Source: JANPCX01 sp050916095
Lineage (GTDB): Bacteria; Pseudomonadota; Gammaproteobacteria; Burkholderiales; Burkholderiaceae_C
Direction: 5' to 3'
Assembly (NCBI GenBank): GCA_050916095.1
Contig: CP050901.1
Location: 3,038,001 to 3,102,000 of the forward strand
Length of the DNA stretch: 64,000 nucleotides
A model generated the notes under the pieces. It worked only from the letters and a program-made list of their open reading frames with translations, made no database searches and was not told where the DNA came from. The position numbers and the translations under genes are program-made. Position 1 is the stretch's first letter, and each line of letters begins with the position of its first letter. This document shows, piece by piece, positions 45,317-58,063 of this stretch.

Positions 45317-45600
45317 AACAAAGCCCGCCCCGTGCGTAATGCCAGTCAGTTAAGGGACTGGCATTCAAGGCCGGGTAAAATTGCCATCATTGAACTGCTG
45401 CGCTTTGCGCCGCTGGAATCTGCCGCTACCTTGCCCAAACGATTGAGTCTTCTTTACGAGCAGGCCCATATCTTCCTCCTGCCACCTCGGCGCTCTCGCT
45501 CTTGCCCCAGAGTTGTCAAACACAGAGCTTCCAAGTACCCAAGAAAAATGCCAGTCAGTTCTTAACTGACTGGCATTACGCCCCGTGCGGGCTTTGTTGT
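45317..45600. terminator. bidirectional terminator split by the IS4-like remnant
   Basis: Joining the flanks with one copy of the 11-base repeat gives ACAAAGCCCGC-CCCGT-GCGGGCTTTGT, a perfect hairpin followed by TTTGTTGTTTT on the plus side. It would have ended both the winged-helix-like gene and, from the other side, fdx of the isc operon. The insertion separates the arms by 242 bases; the right half keeps a shorter GCCC/GGGC hairpin. Confidence 0.65.
45337..45578 (+). mobile_element. IS4-family-like remnant with both ends and target duplication
   Basis: The element has an 18-base perfect inverted repeat TAATGCCAGTCAGTTAAG at both ends, each followed by an inverted second copy (GACTGGCATT). 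It is flanked by an 11-base direct repeat CGCCCCGTGCG (45326-45336 and 45579-45589). Inside, the plus strand still encodes a transposase C-terminus (SLLYEQAHIFLLPPRRSRSC, then RASKYPRK) of IS4/DDE_Tnp_1 type, stopping inside the right end. Most of the transposase gene is deleted, so it is non-autonomous. Confidence 0.8.
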
Positions 45601-45602
45601 TT

Positions 45603-45947
45603 TCACTTGGGGTGCGCTTCTTTTGCGTGATTGATGGAGTACTTGGGTATTTCGATGGTCACGTCTTGCTGGGCCAGGATGGCTTGGCAAGACAGGCGCG
45701 AGTTGGGCTCAAGGCCCCAAGCCCGGTCGAGCAGGTCCTCTTCCACTTCGTCGATCTCATTCAACGACGCCAAACCCTGGCGCACCACCACATGGCAGGT
45801 GGTGCAAGCGGCACTCATTTCGCAGGCGTGCTCAATCTCTAAATCGTGTTCCAGCAGGGCCTCACAGATGGATTCGCCCGGCGAGGCGTGGATAGACGCG
45901 CCATTCGGGCAGTACTCTGGATGGGGCAGGATGGTGATGACGGGCAT
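45603..45947 (-). CDS. fdx: ISC-system 2Fe-2S ferredoxin
   Basis: A 114-residue adrenodoxin-type ferredoxin that supplies electrons for Fe-S cluster assembly. The ligands are in CEMSAACTTCHVVV and a later CQAIL. It is the last gene of the isc operon, 13 bases after hscA, and its terminator is interrupted by the IS4-like remnant. Confidence 0.96.
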   Translation of the reverse strand: MPVITILPHPEYCPNGASIHASPGESICEALLEHDLEIEHACEMSAACTTCHVVVRQGLASLNEIDEVEEDLLDRAWGLEPNSRLSCQAILAQQDVTIEIPKYSINHAKEAHPK

Positions 45948-45960
45948 GGAGAGAGTCTTC

Positions 45961-47817
45961 CTAAATGTCGTCCACGCGACGACCAGTCAAGGCGTCATGG
46001 ATGCTGCGGTTCATGCGTGCGGCCGCGAAGGCCTCGGTGTTGTGGGCCAGCGCTTCAACGGCTGCGTTGATTTGGTGATGATCGTTGCCTCGGGCAATGC
46101 GCTCCAGTTCGGTCAACTGGATTTGCAGTTGCGTGACCTCTGAGGCAGGAAGCAGTTCGCCATCAGCCAACAAAGCGGCACGGGTGGCAAGCACCATACG
46201 CTCAGCCTCCACCTGCGCTTCGCGCAAACTGCGGGCCTGCATATCTACCTCGGCGGTCGTGAAACTTTCCCTCAACATACGCGCGATGTCTTCGTCCGCC
46301 AGACCATAACTCGGCTTGACTGAAATAGACGCCACCACCCCCGAGCCTTCTTCTTTGGCACTGACGCTCAGCATGCCATCGGCATCCACTTGGAAGGTGA
46401 CGCGAATTTTCGCCGCACCAGCCACCATGGGAGGAATGCCACGCAGCTCAAATCGGGCCAAGGAACGGCAATCACTCACCAGCTCGCGTTCGCCTTGCAG
46501 CACATGGATGGCCATGGCGGTTTGGCCATCCTTGAAGGTGGTGAAGTCTTGGGCGCGCGCGGTGGGAATCGTGCTGTTGCGGGGAATGATGCGCTCCACC
46601 AAACCACCCATGGTCTCCAGGCCAAGCGACAGTGGAATCACGTCCAGCAGCAAAAGCTCTTGCGCACCCGCATTGCCAGCAAGCGCATGGGCTTGAATCG
46701 CGGCACCCAACGCGACCACTTCGTCGGGGTTCAAATTGGTCAAGGGTGGTTTGTCGAAGTAAGCGGCAACGGCCTTTTGCACCATGGGCATGCGGGTCGA
46801 GCCGCCCACCATCACGACGCCCTGCACGTCGTTCTTGTCGGTTTTGGCATCACGCAGCACACGCCTCAGGGCGGCCATGGTGCGCTCCAGGAGGGGCTGG
46901 GACAGCAGGATGAACTGCGCGCGATCGATACGCACCGACAGCTCGGTGCCTGCGATGGGGCAAGCCATGGTCGCATGGTCGCTGCTGGAGAGTTTTTCCT
47001 TGGCAGCGCGTGCGGCCACCAGGACGGATCGTTTGTCTTGGGGCGTCGCGGCAGTCAAGCCGGATTGCGACAAGGCCCACTCGGCCAACAAACGATCAAA
47101 GTCATCGCCGCCCAGGGCAGAGTCACCGCCCGTAGCCACGACTTCAAATACACCTTCACTCAAGCGCAACAGGGACACATCGAATGTACCGCCACCCAAG
47201 TCATAGACCAGGTAGAGCCCTTCAGAGCCGTGCTCCAAACCGTAGGCAATGGCAGCAGCCGTGGGCTCGTTGATCAGGCGCAGCACGTGAATACCCGCCA
47301 GCTCGGCCGCATCTTTGGTGGCCTGACGCTGTGCGTCGTCAAAGTAAGCCGGTACCGTGATCACGGCACCAAACAAGTCATCGTCAAAACTGTCTTCGGC
47401 GCGTTGGCGCAAGGTGGCCAAAATTTCTGCGGACACTTCAACAGGTGACTTCACCCCATCCACGGTTTGAATTTGCACCATGCCAGGCGCGTCGACGAAC
47501 TCATAGGGCAGCTGTTGATGCTCATGGATGTCCGGTAGGCCACGGCCCATGAAACGTTTGACCGACACGATGGTATTGCGCGGGTCGGACGCGGCTTCTG
47601 CCAAGGCGTCAGCACCAGTTTGCCTTCGCCCACCGGGCAAATAACGTACCGCCGAGGGCAAGATCACACGCCCCTGTAAGTCAGGCAAACACTCCGCCAC
47701 ACCGCTACGAACAGCCGCCACCAATGAGTGCGTGGTACCCAAGTCTATCCCCACCGCCACGCGGCGCTGGTGGGGGTCAGGCGTGCCGCCGGGCTCAGAA
47801 ATTTGCAGAAGGGCCAT
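45961..47817 (-). CDS. hscA: Fe-S cluster assembly chaperone HscA
   Basis: A 618-residue Hsp70 that with HscB transfers clusters from IscU. Marks are VGIDLGTTHSLVAAV, AVITVPAYFDDAQRQATKDAA, YDLGGGTFDVSLL and VVMVGGSTRMPMVQ; the substrate-binding domain follows. Length is normal for HscA rather than DnaK. Confidence 0.97.
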   Translation of the reverse strand: MALLQISEPGGTPDPHQRRVAVGIDLGTTHSLVAAVRSGVAECLPDLQGRVILPSAVRYLPGGRRQTGADALAEAASDPRNTIVSVKRFMGRGLPDIHEHQQLPYEFVDAPGMVQIQTVDGVKSPVEVSAEILATLRQRAEDSFDDDLFGAVITVPAYFDDAQRQATKDAAELAGIHVLRLINEPTAAAIAYGLEHGSEGLYLVYDLGGGTFDVSLLRLSEGVFEVVATGGDSALGGDDFDRLLAEWALSQSGLTAATPQDKRSVLVAARAAKEKLSSSDHATMACPIAGTELSVRIDRAQFILLSQPLLERTMAALRRVLRDAKTDKNDVQGVVMVGGSTRMPMVQKAVAAYFDKPPLTNLNPDEVVALGAAIQAHALAGNAGAQELLLLDVIPLSLGLETMGGLVERIIPRNSTIPTARAQDFTTFKDGQTAMAIHVLQGERELVSDCRSLARFELRGIPPMVAGAAKIRVTFQVDADGMLSVSAKEEGSGVVASISVKPSYGLADEDIARMLRESFTTAEVDMQARSLREAQVEAERMVLATRAALLADGELLPASEVTQLQIQLTELERIARGNDHHQINAAVEALAHNTEAFAAARMNRSIHDALTGRRVDDI

Positions 47818-47829
47818 GGGGTTGTTAAA

Positions 47830-48348
47830 TCAAGGTTGAAGACGGTCCAGCTGCTGCTGCACGTCATCTGAGAAACGTTCGATGAATATCAAAGCCCGAA
47901 CTTCCTGCGCAGCAGCGGGGGCGTCCTTGTTTTCATCGAGCAAACGTGCCAGAGACTGCATGCGGCTGGCACGGACGGCCGAAACCTGTGTCTCTAAATC
48001 CGTCACCGCTGACACCGTCTTCGCCTCATCCAGTGTTTCACGCCACGTCATCTGTTCGATCAAAAAACTCGATGGCATGGCGGTGTTGTTGTTGGCGGCA
48101 ATCGGTGCGCCACTGATCTCACACAAGTAGGCAGCCCTCGCCAGAGGATCTTTGAGGCGGCCATAGGCCTCGTTCACGCGCACGGACCATTGCATGGCGA
48201 CACGCTGCGCGGCAGCCCCTTCACTGGCGAAACGATCGGGATGCACCTCGGCCTGCAAGCGCCGCCACTGGGCATCAATCTGGGCGCGCTCCTGTTGGAA
48301 CTGCTGCGGCAGACCGAAGAGTTCAAAATCGTTGCTATCGAGTCGCAT
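47830..48348 (-). CDS. hscB: Fe-S cluster assembly co-chaperone HscB
   Basis: A 172-residue J-domain protein with FELFGLPQQF at the start and the key HPD in QAEVHPDRFAS (near 35-37). The C-terminal helical domain binds IscU. I start at MRLDSNDFELFG; an upstream ATG (48366) would add six residues. Confidence 0.95.
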   Translation of the reverse strand: MRLDSNDFELFGLPQQFQQERAQIDAQWRRLQAEVHPDRFASEGAAAQRVAMQWSVRVNEAYGRLKDPLARAAYLCEISGAPIAANNNTAMPSSFLIEQMTWRETLDEAKTVSAVTDLETQVSAVRASRMQSLARLLDENKDAPAAAQEVRALIFIERFSDDVQQQLDRLQP

Positions 48349-48414
48349 GGAACCAGTGTGGGTCAAGAAAAAGGCGCGGCTGGAAGCCGCGCCTGATGAG
48401 ATGGAATGTGAGCC

Positions 48415-48738
48415 TTAAACGCGGAAAGACTCGCCACACCCGCAGCGATCCTTCTCACGTGGGTTGCGAAACTTAAAACCTTCATTCAAGCCCTCACGCA
48501 CGAAATCAAGCTCGGTGCCATCAATGTAGGGCAGGCTTTTGGGGTCCACCAGCACCTTCACGCCCTGGTGCTCGAACACCACGTCTTCTGGTGCCAGGTC
48601 GTCCGCATACTCGAGCTTGTAAGCCAGCCCAGAGCAGCCCGTGGTTTTGACACCCAAGCGCACGCCGACGCCTTTACCGCGTTTGATCAAGTAGCGCGAC
48701 ACATGGCGTGCCGCCGCTTCGGTGAGGGTCACAGCCAT
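48415..48738 (-). CDS. iscA: iron-sulfur cluster assembly protein IscA
   Basis: A 107-residue A-type carrier with the three conserved cysteines in TTGCSGLAYKLEY and CGCGESF near the C-terminus. It inserts clusters into target proteins. It follows iscU by three bases. Confidence 0.97.
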   Translation of the reverse strand: MAVTLTEAAARHVSRYLIKRGKGVGVRLGVKTTGCSGLAYKLEYADDLAPEDVVFEHQGVKVLVDPKSLPYIDGTELDFVREGLNEGFKFRNPREKDRCGCGESFRV

Positions 48739-48741
48739 GGT

Positions 48742-49135
48742 TTATGCCGCGTTTATGGTCTTGGCTTTGTAGTCGTTCACCGCCGCCTTGATGGCGTCTT
48801 CCGCCAAGATCGAGCAGTGGATTTTCACAGGCGGTAGGGCCAGTTCTTCGGCAATGTGGGTGTTCTTGATGGTCAGCGCTTCGTCCAAAGACTTCCCCTT
48901 GATCCACTCAGTGACGAGTGAACTCGAAGCAATGGCCGAGCCGCAGCCATAGGTTTTGAACTTGGCGTCTTCGATCAAACCGGTTTGCGGGTTGACTTTG
49001 ATCTGCAGCTTCATCACGTCGCCGCAGGGCCGGCGCGCCAACCATGCCGGTGCCGACGGTTTCATCCCCTTTGTCGAAAGAACCCACGTTTTTGGGGTTC
49101 TCATAGTGCTCAACGACTTTTTCACTGTAGGCCAT
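48742..49135 (-). CDS. iscU: Fe-S scaffold protein IscU, one frameshift
   Basis: The scaffold on which 2Fe-2S and 4Fe-4S clusters form. It starts MAYSEKVVEHYENPKNVGSF and breaks after GMVGAPA, where three G (plus strand 49027-49029) stand for the expected two. The other frame continues as CGDVMKLQIKV, then FKTYGCGSAIASSS and VKIHCSILAEDAI with the cluster cysteines. Corrected length is about 130 residues. A frameshift in this essential gene is almost surely an error or artefact. Confidence 0.94.
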
Positions 49136-49177
49136 GATCTTGACTCCTGAAATGCTGCGGGGCGGATGAGGTGGTGT

Positions 49178-50401
49178 TCAGTGGGCTGCCCACTGAATCG
49201 TGCTCAAGTCCACGCCGTCTTTGTACATGTCCCAAAGCGGGGACAAATCACGCAATTTAGCGACCCGATCCTTGAGAGTGGTCACCACATAATCAATCTC
49301 GTCTTCGGTTGTGAAGCGACCGATGGTCATGCGCAGCGACGAATGCGCGAGTTCATCACTGCGCCCCAAAGCGCGCAACACATAACTCGGCTCCAAACTC
49401 GCCGACGTGCAGGCCGAGCCCGAGGACACAGCAATGCCCTTGATGCCCATGATGAGGGATTCGCCTTCCACATAGTTGAAGGACATGTTGACGTTATGCG
49501 GCACACGCTGGGTGGCGTGGCCATTCAAAAACACCTGCTCCATGCCTTGCAGGCCGGAAATCAAACGTTCCTGTAAAGCACGAATGCGCGGCAGCTCCGT
49601 GGCCATTTCTTCGCGGGCGATACGAAACGCCTCGGCCATGCCCACGATTTGGTGCGTCGGCAAAGTACCCGACCGCATGCCGCGCTCATGGCCACCGCCA
49701 TGCATCTGCGCCTCAATGCGTACACGCGGTTTGCGGCGCACATATAGCGCGCCAATACCTTTAGGACCATAGGTTTTATGCGACGCCAAGCTCATCAGAT
49801 CAACCGGGAGCAAGGCCATGTCGATGGCCACTTTGCCCGTAGCTTGCGCGGCGTCCACGTGAAAAATAATGCCTCGTTCACGGCACAGCGCACCAATGGC
49901 CGGGATGTCCTGAATCACGCCGATTTCGTTGTTCACGAACATGACGGACACCAAGATTGTGTCCGCACGCATGGCGTCTTTCAAACGGTTTAAGTCGAGC
50001 AAACCATCTTCCTGCACGTCGAGGTAAGTCACCTCAAAACCCTGGCGCTCCAACTCACGCATGGTGTCGAGAACAGCCTTGTGTTCTGTCTTCACGGTGA
50101 TCAGGTGCTTGCCTCGGGTTTTATAGAAATGTGCCGCGCCTTTGATGGCCAGGTTGTTGGACTCGGTGGCCCCGGATGTCCACACAATCTCGCGCGGATC
50201 CGCACCAATCAAGGACGCCACTTGCTCACGCGAACTTTCAACAATGGCTTCGGCCTCCCATCCCCACGCGTGGCTACGCGAAGCAGGATTGCCAAAGTGC
50301 TCACGTAACCAGGGAATCATGGCGTCGACGACACGTTGATCCACCGGGTTGGTGGCACCGTAGTCCATGTAAATCGGGAAGTGGGGGGTCATGTCCATCA
50401 C
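49178..50401 (-). CDS. iscS: cysteine desulfurase IscS
   Basis: A 407-residue PLP enzyme that takes sulfur from cysteine for IscU and for tRNA thiolation. The PLP lysine is in SLASHKTYGPKGIGALYV, the active-site Cys in SSGSACTSASLEPSYVLRALG. Start may be any of three N-terminal Met (50401, 50398, 50392). It is followed by iscU after 42 bases. Confidence 0.97.
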   Translation of the reverse strand: MMDMTPHFPIYMDYGATNPVDQRVVDAMIPWLREHFGNPASRSHAWGWEAEAIVESSREQVASLIGADPREIVWTSGATESNNLAIKGAAHFYKTRGKHLITVKTEHKAVLDTMRELERQGFEVTYLDVQEDGLLDLNRLKDAMRADTILVSVMFVNNEIGVIQDIPAIGALCRERGIIFHVDAAQATGKVAIDMALLPVDLMSLASHKTYGPKGIGALYVRRKPRVRIEAQMHGGGHERGMRSGTLPTHQIVGMAEAFRIAREEMATELPRIRALQERLISGLQGMEQVFLNGHATQRVPHNVNMSFNYVEGESLIMGIKGIAVSSGSACTSASLEPSYVLRALGRSDELAHSSLRMTIGRFTTEDEIDYVVTTLKDRVAKLRDLSPLWDMYKDGVDLSTIQWAAH

Positions 50402-50435
50402 ATGCGCTCGGTTTCAGTACAAAAGTTGAGTGAAG

Positions 50436-50969
50436 TTATTTTGAGAACACGCCGCCCAAAGCGAATACCGAATTGGGCGCGGTGATCTTGATAGGTTTGA
50501 CCACAGGCTGAGTTGAAATCGCCCGTTTCACGTGGTGCGCTTCTACCGATACACCCTTGGCCAGTTGCTCATCAACCAGATTGCGTAAGGACACGGAGTT
50601 CAGGTATTCAATCATTTTGGCGTTGAGACTGGCCCACAGATCATGGGTCATGCACCGACCTGCGTCTTCACCCATGCAGTTCTCTTTGCCTGCACAACCT
50701 GTTGCGTCTAGAGGCTCGTCTACCGCAACAATGATGTCCGCTACGGAAATTTCAGCCGCTGCTCGCCCCAAGGAGTAACCACCACCTGGGCCACGCGTGC
50801 TCTCCACCAAAGCGTGGCGACGCAGTTTTCCGAACAGTTGTTCCAAGTAGGAGAGCGATATCTGCTGCCGCGCACTGATGGCGGCCAAGGCAACCGGCCC
50901 CGCTTGCTCACGCAAAGCCAGGTCGATCATGGCCGTGACAGCAAAACGCCCTTTGGTGGTCAATCGCAT
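50436..50969 (-). CDS. iscR: Fe-S cluster-sensing regulator IscR (Rrf2 family)
   Basis: A 177-residue Rrf2-type regulator that represses the isc operon when it holds a 2Fe-2S cluster. MRLTTKGRFAVTAMIDLALR is the DNA-binding N-terminus. The cluster ligands are in GCAGKENCMGEDAGRCMTHD. I start at MRLTTKG (50969); the longer frame lacks conservation. It opens the operon iscR-S-U-A-hscB-hscA-fdx; no iscX is seen. Confidence 0.96.
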   Translation of the reverse strand: MRLTTKGRFAVTAMIDLALREQAGPVALAAISARQQISLSYLEQLFGKLRRHALVESTRGPGGGYSLGRAAAEISVADIIVAVDEPLDATGCAGKENCMGEDAGRCMTHDLWASLNAKMIEYLNSVSLRNLVDEQLAKGVSVEAHHVKRAISTQPVVKPIKITAPNSVFALGGVFSK

Positions 50970-51078
50970 GCTTTTCTCCTTGACGCCGTTGGTCGCCCCC
51001 CAAAAAAAATGGATGAGGCCTAAACACAGGCTCGGCAAGCCTTAAGCACAAACCCTGAACTTCGACGTTGAAGTCACC

Positions 51079-51120
51079 TGTTTATTCCATAGTACTTTTG
51101 TCAAGTATAACAGAACTTGA
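51079..51120 (-). promoter_or_regulatory. candidate isc promoter with IscR-like site
   Basis: On the minus strand ATACTTGACAAAAGTACTATG contains a consensus -35 (TTGACA at 51099-51104) inside a sequence matching the first half of the type 1 IscR site (ATASYYGAC). TCAAGT and ACTTGA just upstream form an inverted repeat. A clear -10 is not visible. Confidence 0.42.
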
Positions 51121-51210
51121 GTAATTCAGTCGGCTTTGTGAAGGGTAAACCCGTTCTTGCCCGAAAGATGGGTGTCGCTCCGGGTCAATCCGAGTTCAGT
51201 GACCAGTAGA

Positions 51211-52056
51211 TCACCTCTCAACGTCACGAACGAAGCTGAACGCAGCCGCTTGCGAAAGGTTCAAGAGCTGCGCGATGTCGTTCACGTCATCTGGCAGAGC
51301 TGCGTTATCCCAACCTTGGGCGGTATGACGAGCAAGACGCATAGCCAAAAGCACACTTTTCACACTGGGGTGATCTGCATGTTTGTCGTCGGTGATACGA
51401 ATCAGCAATTCAGGCAATCGCCAAACCTTCATCAGAGATTGCTGCAGATCGGACAGTTCAATGTTGAGTGTCGCCTGTTGCGCGACTGCGGAGCGCAAAG
51501 TCGAGTCGGCAAGCTGGGCCACCCGAATACGCAGAGCCAAAGCGGGCGCGTGTGTCCATAACAGCATTTCGGCGAAGTCGTGCAAAAGCGCCGCCTGATG
51601 GATGACTGCGGCGTCGTGATCCATTCGATGAACCGCAAAAGCCAGCGCAAAATTCGCCGCTCGGTGAGAACGTCGCAGCACCTGCCGCATACCATCCAGC
51701 GCTTCTGGTGCATCTTGCAGTCGATCTTCCAGCGTTGGTTGGGGGCCGAATGCGTGGAAAAACGGCGAGATACCCATCATGACCAGGGCCGCGATCACGG
51801 TTTCGGTATCTGTTACTCGGCTAGCGGGCCGGTTGCTGGAAGCAAATGCGAGCACCTTCAGCGTCAACAGCGGGTCGGTAGAGATCACCTCTCCGATGGT
51901 ATTCGCGTCCACATCGTCTTCATTGGCCCGCAATGCCTCCAGTGCCTCGGCGCTGTCCGCCTGGACAGGAATTTCCGCATCACGAAAATAGATGGTCCAC
52001 GCATTCAAATCGCGTAAGGCTTCGGTCAACAGGGCTTTGTTCGTCGCAGCAGACAT
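51211..52056 (-). CDS. HDOD domain protein
   Basis: A 281-residue protein made of one HDOD domain (helical fold related to HD hydrolases, without the metal-binding HD set). Features are LTLKVLAFASSN near residue 70, a middle HQAALLHDFAEMLLWTHAP and a C-terminal LNIELSDLQQSLMKVWRLPELL. HDOD proteins act as adaptors in c-di-GMP and stress signalling; the partner is unknown here. Start ATG 52056, preceded by GTG. Confidence 0.85.
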   Translation of the reverse strand: MSAATNKALLTEALRDLNAWTIYFRDAEIPVQADSAEALEALRANEDDVDANTIGEVISTDPLLTLKVLAFASSNRPASRVTDTETVIAALVMMGISPFFHAFGPQPTLEDRLQDAPEALDGMRQVLRRSHRAANFALAFAVHRMDHDAAVIHQAALLHDFAEMLLWTHAPALALRIRVAQLADSTLRSAVAQQATLNIELSDLQQSLMKVWRLPELLIRITDDKHADHPSVKSVLLAMRLARHTAQGWDNAALPDDVNDIAQLLNLSQAAAFSFVRDVER

Positions 52057-52144
52057 CACGGTTCCAGATTGGGGGAACTACGACCATATTGTCGGCCGGT
52101 GATTGGACAACTTGAGGCTATGCTTCGCGAGTTATTGCGATTCC

Positions 52145-52186
52145 CCAAAAACAAATCCCCGCTCCTGGAGGCAGGAAGCGGGGATT
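52145..52186 (-). terminator. rRNA operon terminator
   Basis: On the minus strand ATCCCCGCT pairs with AGCGGGGAT across a 13-base loop and is followed by TTTGTTTTTGG. It lies just after 5S rRNA. Confidence 0.9.
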
Positions 52187-52197
52187 GAGGGTAGTAG

Positions 52198-52310
52198 CCT
52201 GACGATGTCCTACTTTCACACGGGAATCCGCACTATCATCGGCGCTGAGTCGTTTCACTGTCCTGTTCGGGATGGGAAGGAGTGGGACCAACTCGCTATG
52301 GTCATCAGGC
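52198..52310 (-). rRNA. rrf: 5S ribosomal RNA
   Basis: About 113 bases starting GCCTGATGACCATAGCGAG and containing CCCATCCCGAACAGGAC and the closing GTCAGGC; ends may be off by a base or two. The spacer to 23S (52311-52487) shows no gene. Confidence 0.96.
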
Positions 52311-52487
52311 TTAACTTGTTGCTGCCACGCGTTATTGAGGCGTGGTCAGCCAATTCGTAGAGTCGAGTGCAGTTTTTGATTCTGCACTTTCAGCGTATTT
52401 TGATTGCGATCAAGTTAATACTCATTCATAGAAGAACGGTATAACGATCATACCCACTTTGGTCCTTGACGTGATCAAAGTTATAGG

Positions 52488-55367
<2,880 letters not shown>

Positions 55368-55611
55368 CTATAACTTTGACGCCTTGCTCACGTTAAAAGC
55401 AAAGCATCGTCAAGGACTGCTGAACCACCAACGACTAGCCGATGGTTCATTTTTTGAGTATTCGCGTTACGCCGTTCTTCAAACTCTTTTGCTTTCGCCA
55501 AAAGTTGAATATATTGTTGACGCAATCAAAATGTTGCCGACGGCACGGTGTGTCAAACCCTTTACGATTTGGCACTTTCCGTCGACAACGCTGATTTTCG
55601 ACTCTACAAAT

Positions 55612-55623
55612 TGTTAAAGAACA
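55612..55623 (-). promoter_or_regulatory. boxA in the 23S leader
   Basis: TGTTCTTTAACA on the minus strand matches the rRNA antitermination boxA. The rest of the 55368-55726 spacer shows only processing-stalk-like pairing. Confidence 0.75.
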
Positions 55624-55726
55624 AACAGCCGATTCTTTCGAACCGCTGGCGCAAACACCGACTGCTTTTTTTGCAGCCTTGCTTGCGTCAGCAGTGCTTT
55701 GACGTACTTGATGTGAAGTTTGTGAT

Positions 55727-55802
55727 TGGTGGAGGATGACGGGATCGAACCGACGACCCCCTGCTTGCAAAGCAGGTGCTCTCCCAGCTGAGCTAATCCC
55801 CC
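55727..55802 (-). tRNA. tRNA-Ala(UGC)
   Basis: Minus strand GGGGGATTAGCTCAGCTGG, anticodon loop TTTGCAA with TGC, TTCGATC T loop and encoded CCA, 76 bases. In the 16S-23S spacer. Confidence 0.97.
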
Positions 55803-55832
55803 ATTCACTTAAACCAATTCCCGGTGTGAAGA

Positions 55833-55909
55833 TGGTGGGTCTGGTTGGGCTCGAACCAACGACCCCCGCCTTATCAAGACGGTGCTCTAACCAGCTGAGC
55901 TACAGACCC
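55833..55909 (-). tRNA. tRNA-Ile(GAU)
   Basis: Minus strand GGGTCTGTAGCTCAGCTGG, anticodon loop TTGATAA with GAT, TTCGAGC T loop and encoded CCA, 77 bases. In the 16S-23S spacer next to tRNA-Ala. Confidence 0.97.
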
Positions 55910-56119
55910 TTCACGTCTTTCTTTGTGAAGTGCCCGCTAGGTTCTCGTCAACCAGTGCCAACGCACGAAGCTGATTCGCTCAGGTGGCTCACGTTCACAT
56001 GCTGTGTTGTTCAACTACAGCCGATAAGTGTGGACGCTTAAATTTGAGTGCTCTGTATTCGCTTGAGCTGTGACTTGCGCTCTTAAAAAAGCTCACAAGC
56101 CATGCTTTCAGCATTTTCC

Positions 56120-57652
<1,533 letters not shown>

Positions 57653-57823
57653 GATCTTGATAAAAAATTACTCAAAGAATTGAAGTGAACTTCACTTGCA
57701 TGAATTTCAATTCAGTGAGCGTTTAAGGTCCATGAGACCTGAACTTCGCTTTGCTCGCCCTTGCGGACAAACTCCACTCATTCAGCACTCGCCTTCAAAC
57801 GCCCACGCTTATCGGCTGCTAGT

Positions 57824-57835
57824 TTTTAAAGAACA
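57824..57835 (-). promoter_or_regulatory. boxA in the 16S leader
   Basis: TGTTCTTTAAAA on the minus strand, close to the rRNA boxA consensus, about 170 bases before 16S. Confidence 0.6.
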
Positions 57836-57925
57836 TCGCTCAACACTTCTTGCCACCAGCACCGCTAGATTCAGGCTTTAAACCTTTTTCTAACTTCGCG
57901 CCAACCGCTTTCAGCGGAGCCTGTG

Positions 57926-57980
57926 ATTATGACATGCTTTTTAACTCGCCGTCAAATTTTTTCACAGTTTTTTTACCACC
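57926..57980 (-). promoter_or_regulatory. rRNA operon promoter with A/T-rich UP element
   Basis: On the minus strand TTGACG (57950-57955) and CATAAT (57926-57931) are 18 bases apart, preceded by the A-rich stretch AAAAAAACTGTGAAAAAATT as an UP element. It lies about 275 bases before 16S. The 57653-58063 gap otherwise holds only the leader and boxA. Confidence 0.8.
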
Positions 57981-58063
57981 TTCGCTTCACAAACTGCCAC
58001 TAACTCTCGTCACCAGCACCTCTCAGCGAAGACAGCGACTGTAGCACATTTTTGCGAGGGATT

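Noticed and set aside
45600..51000. A complete isc operon including iscX
   Set aside because: No iscX-like frame follows fdx; the next sequence is the split terminator and the IS4-like remnant.
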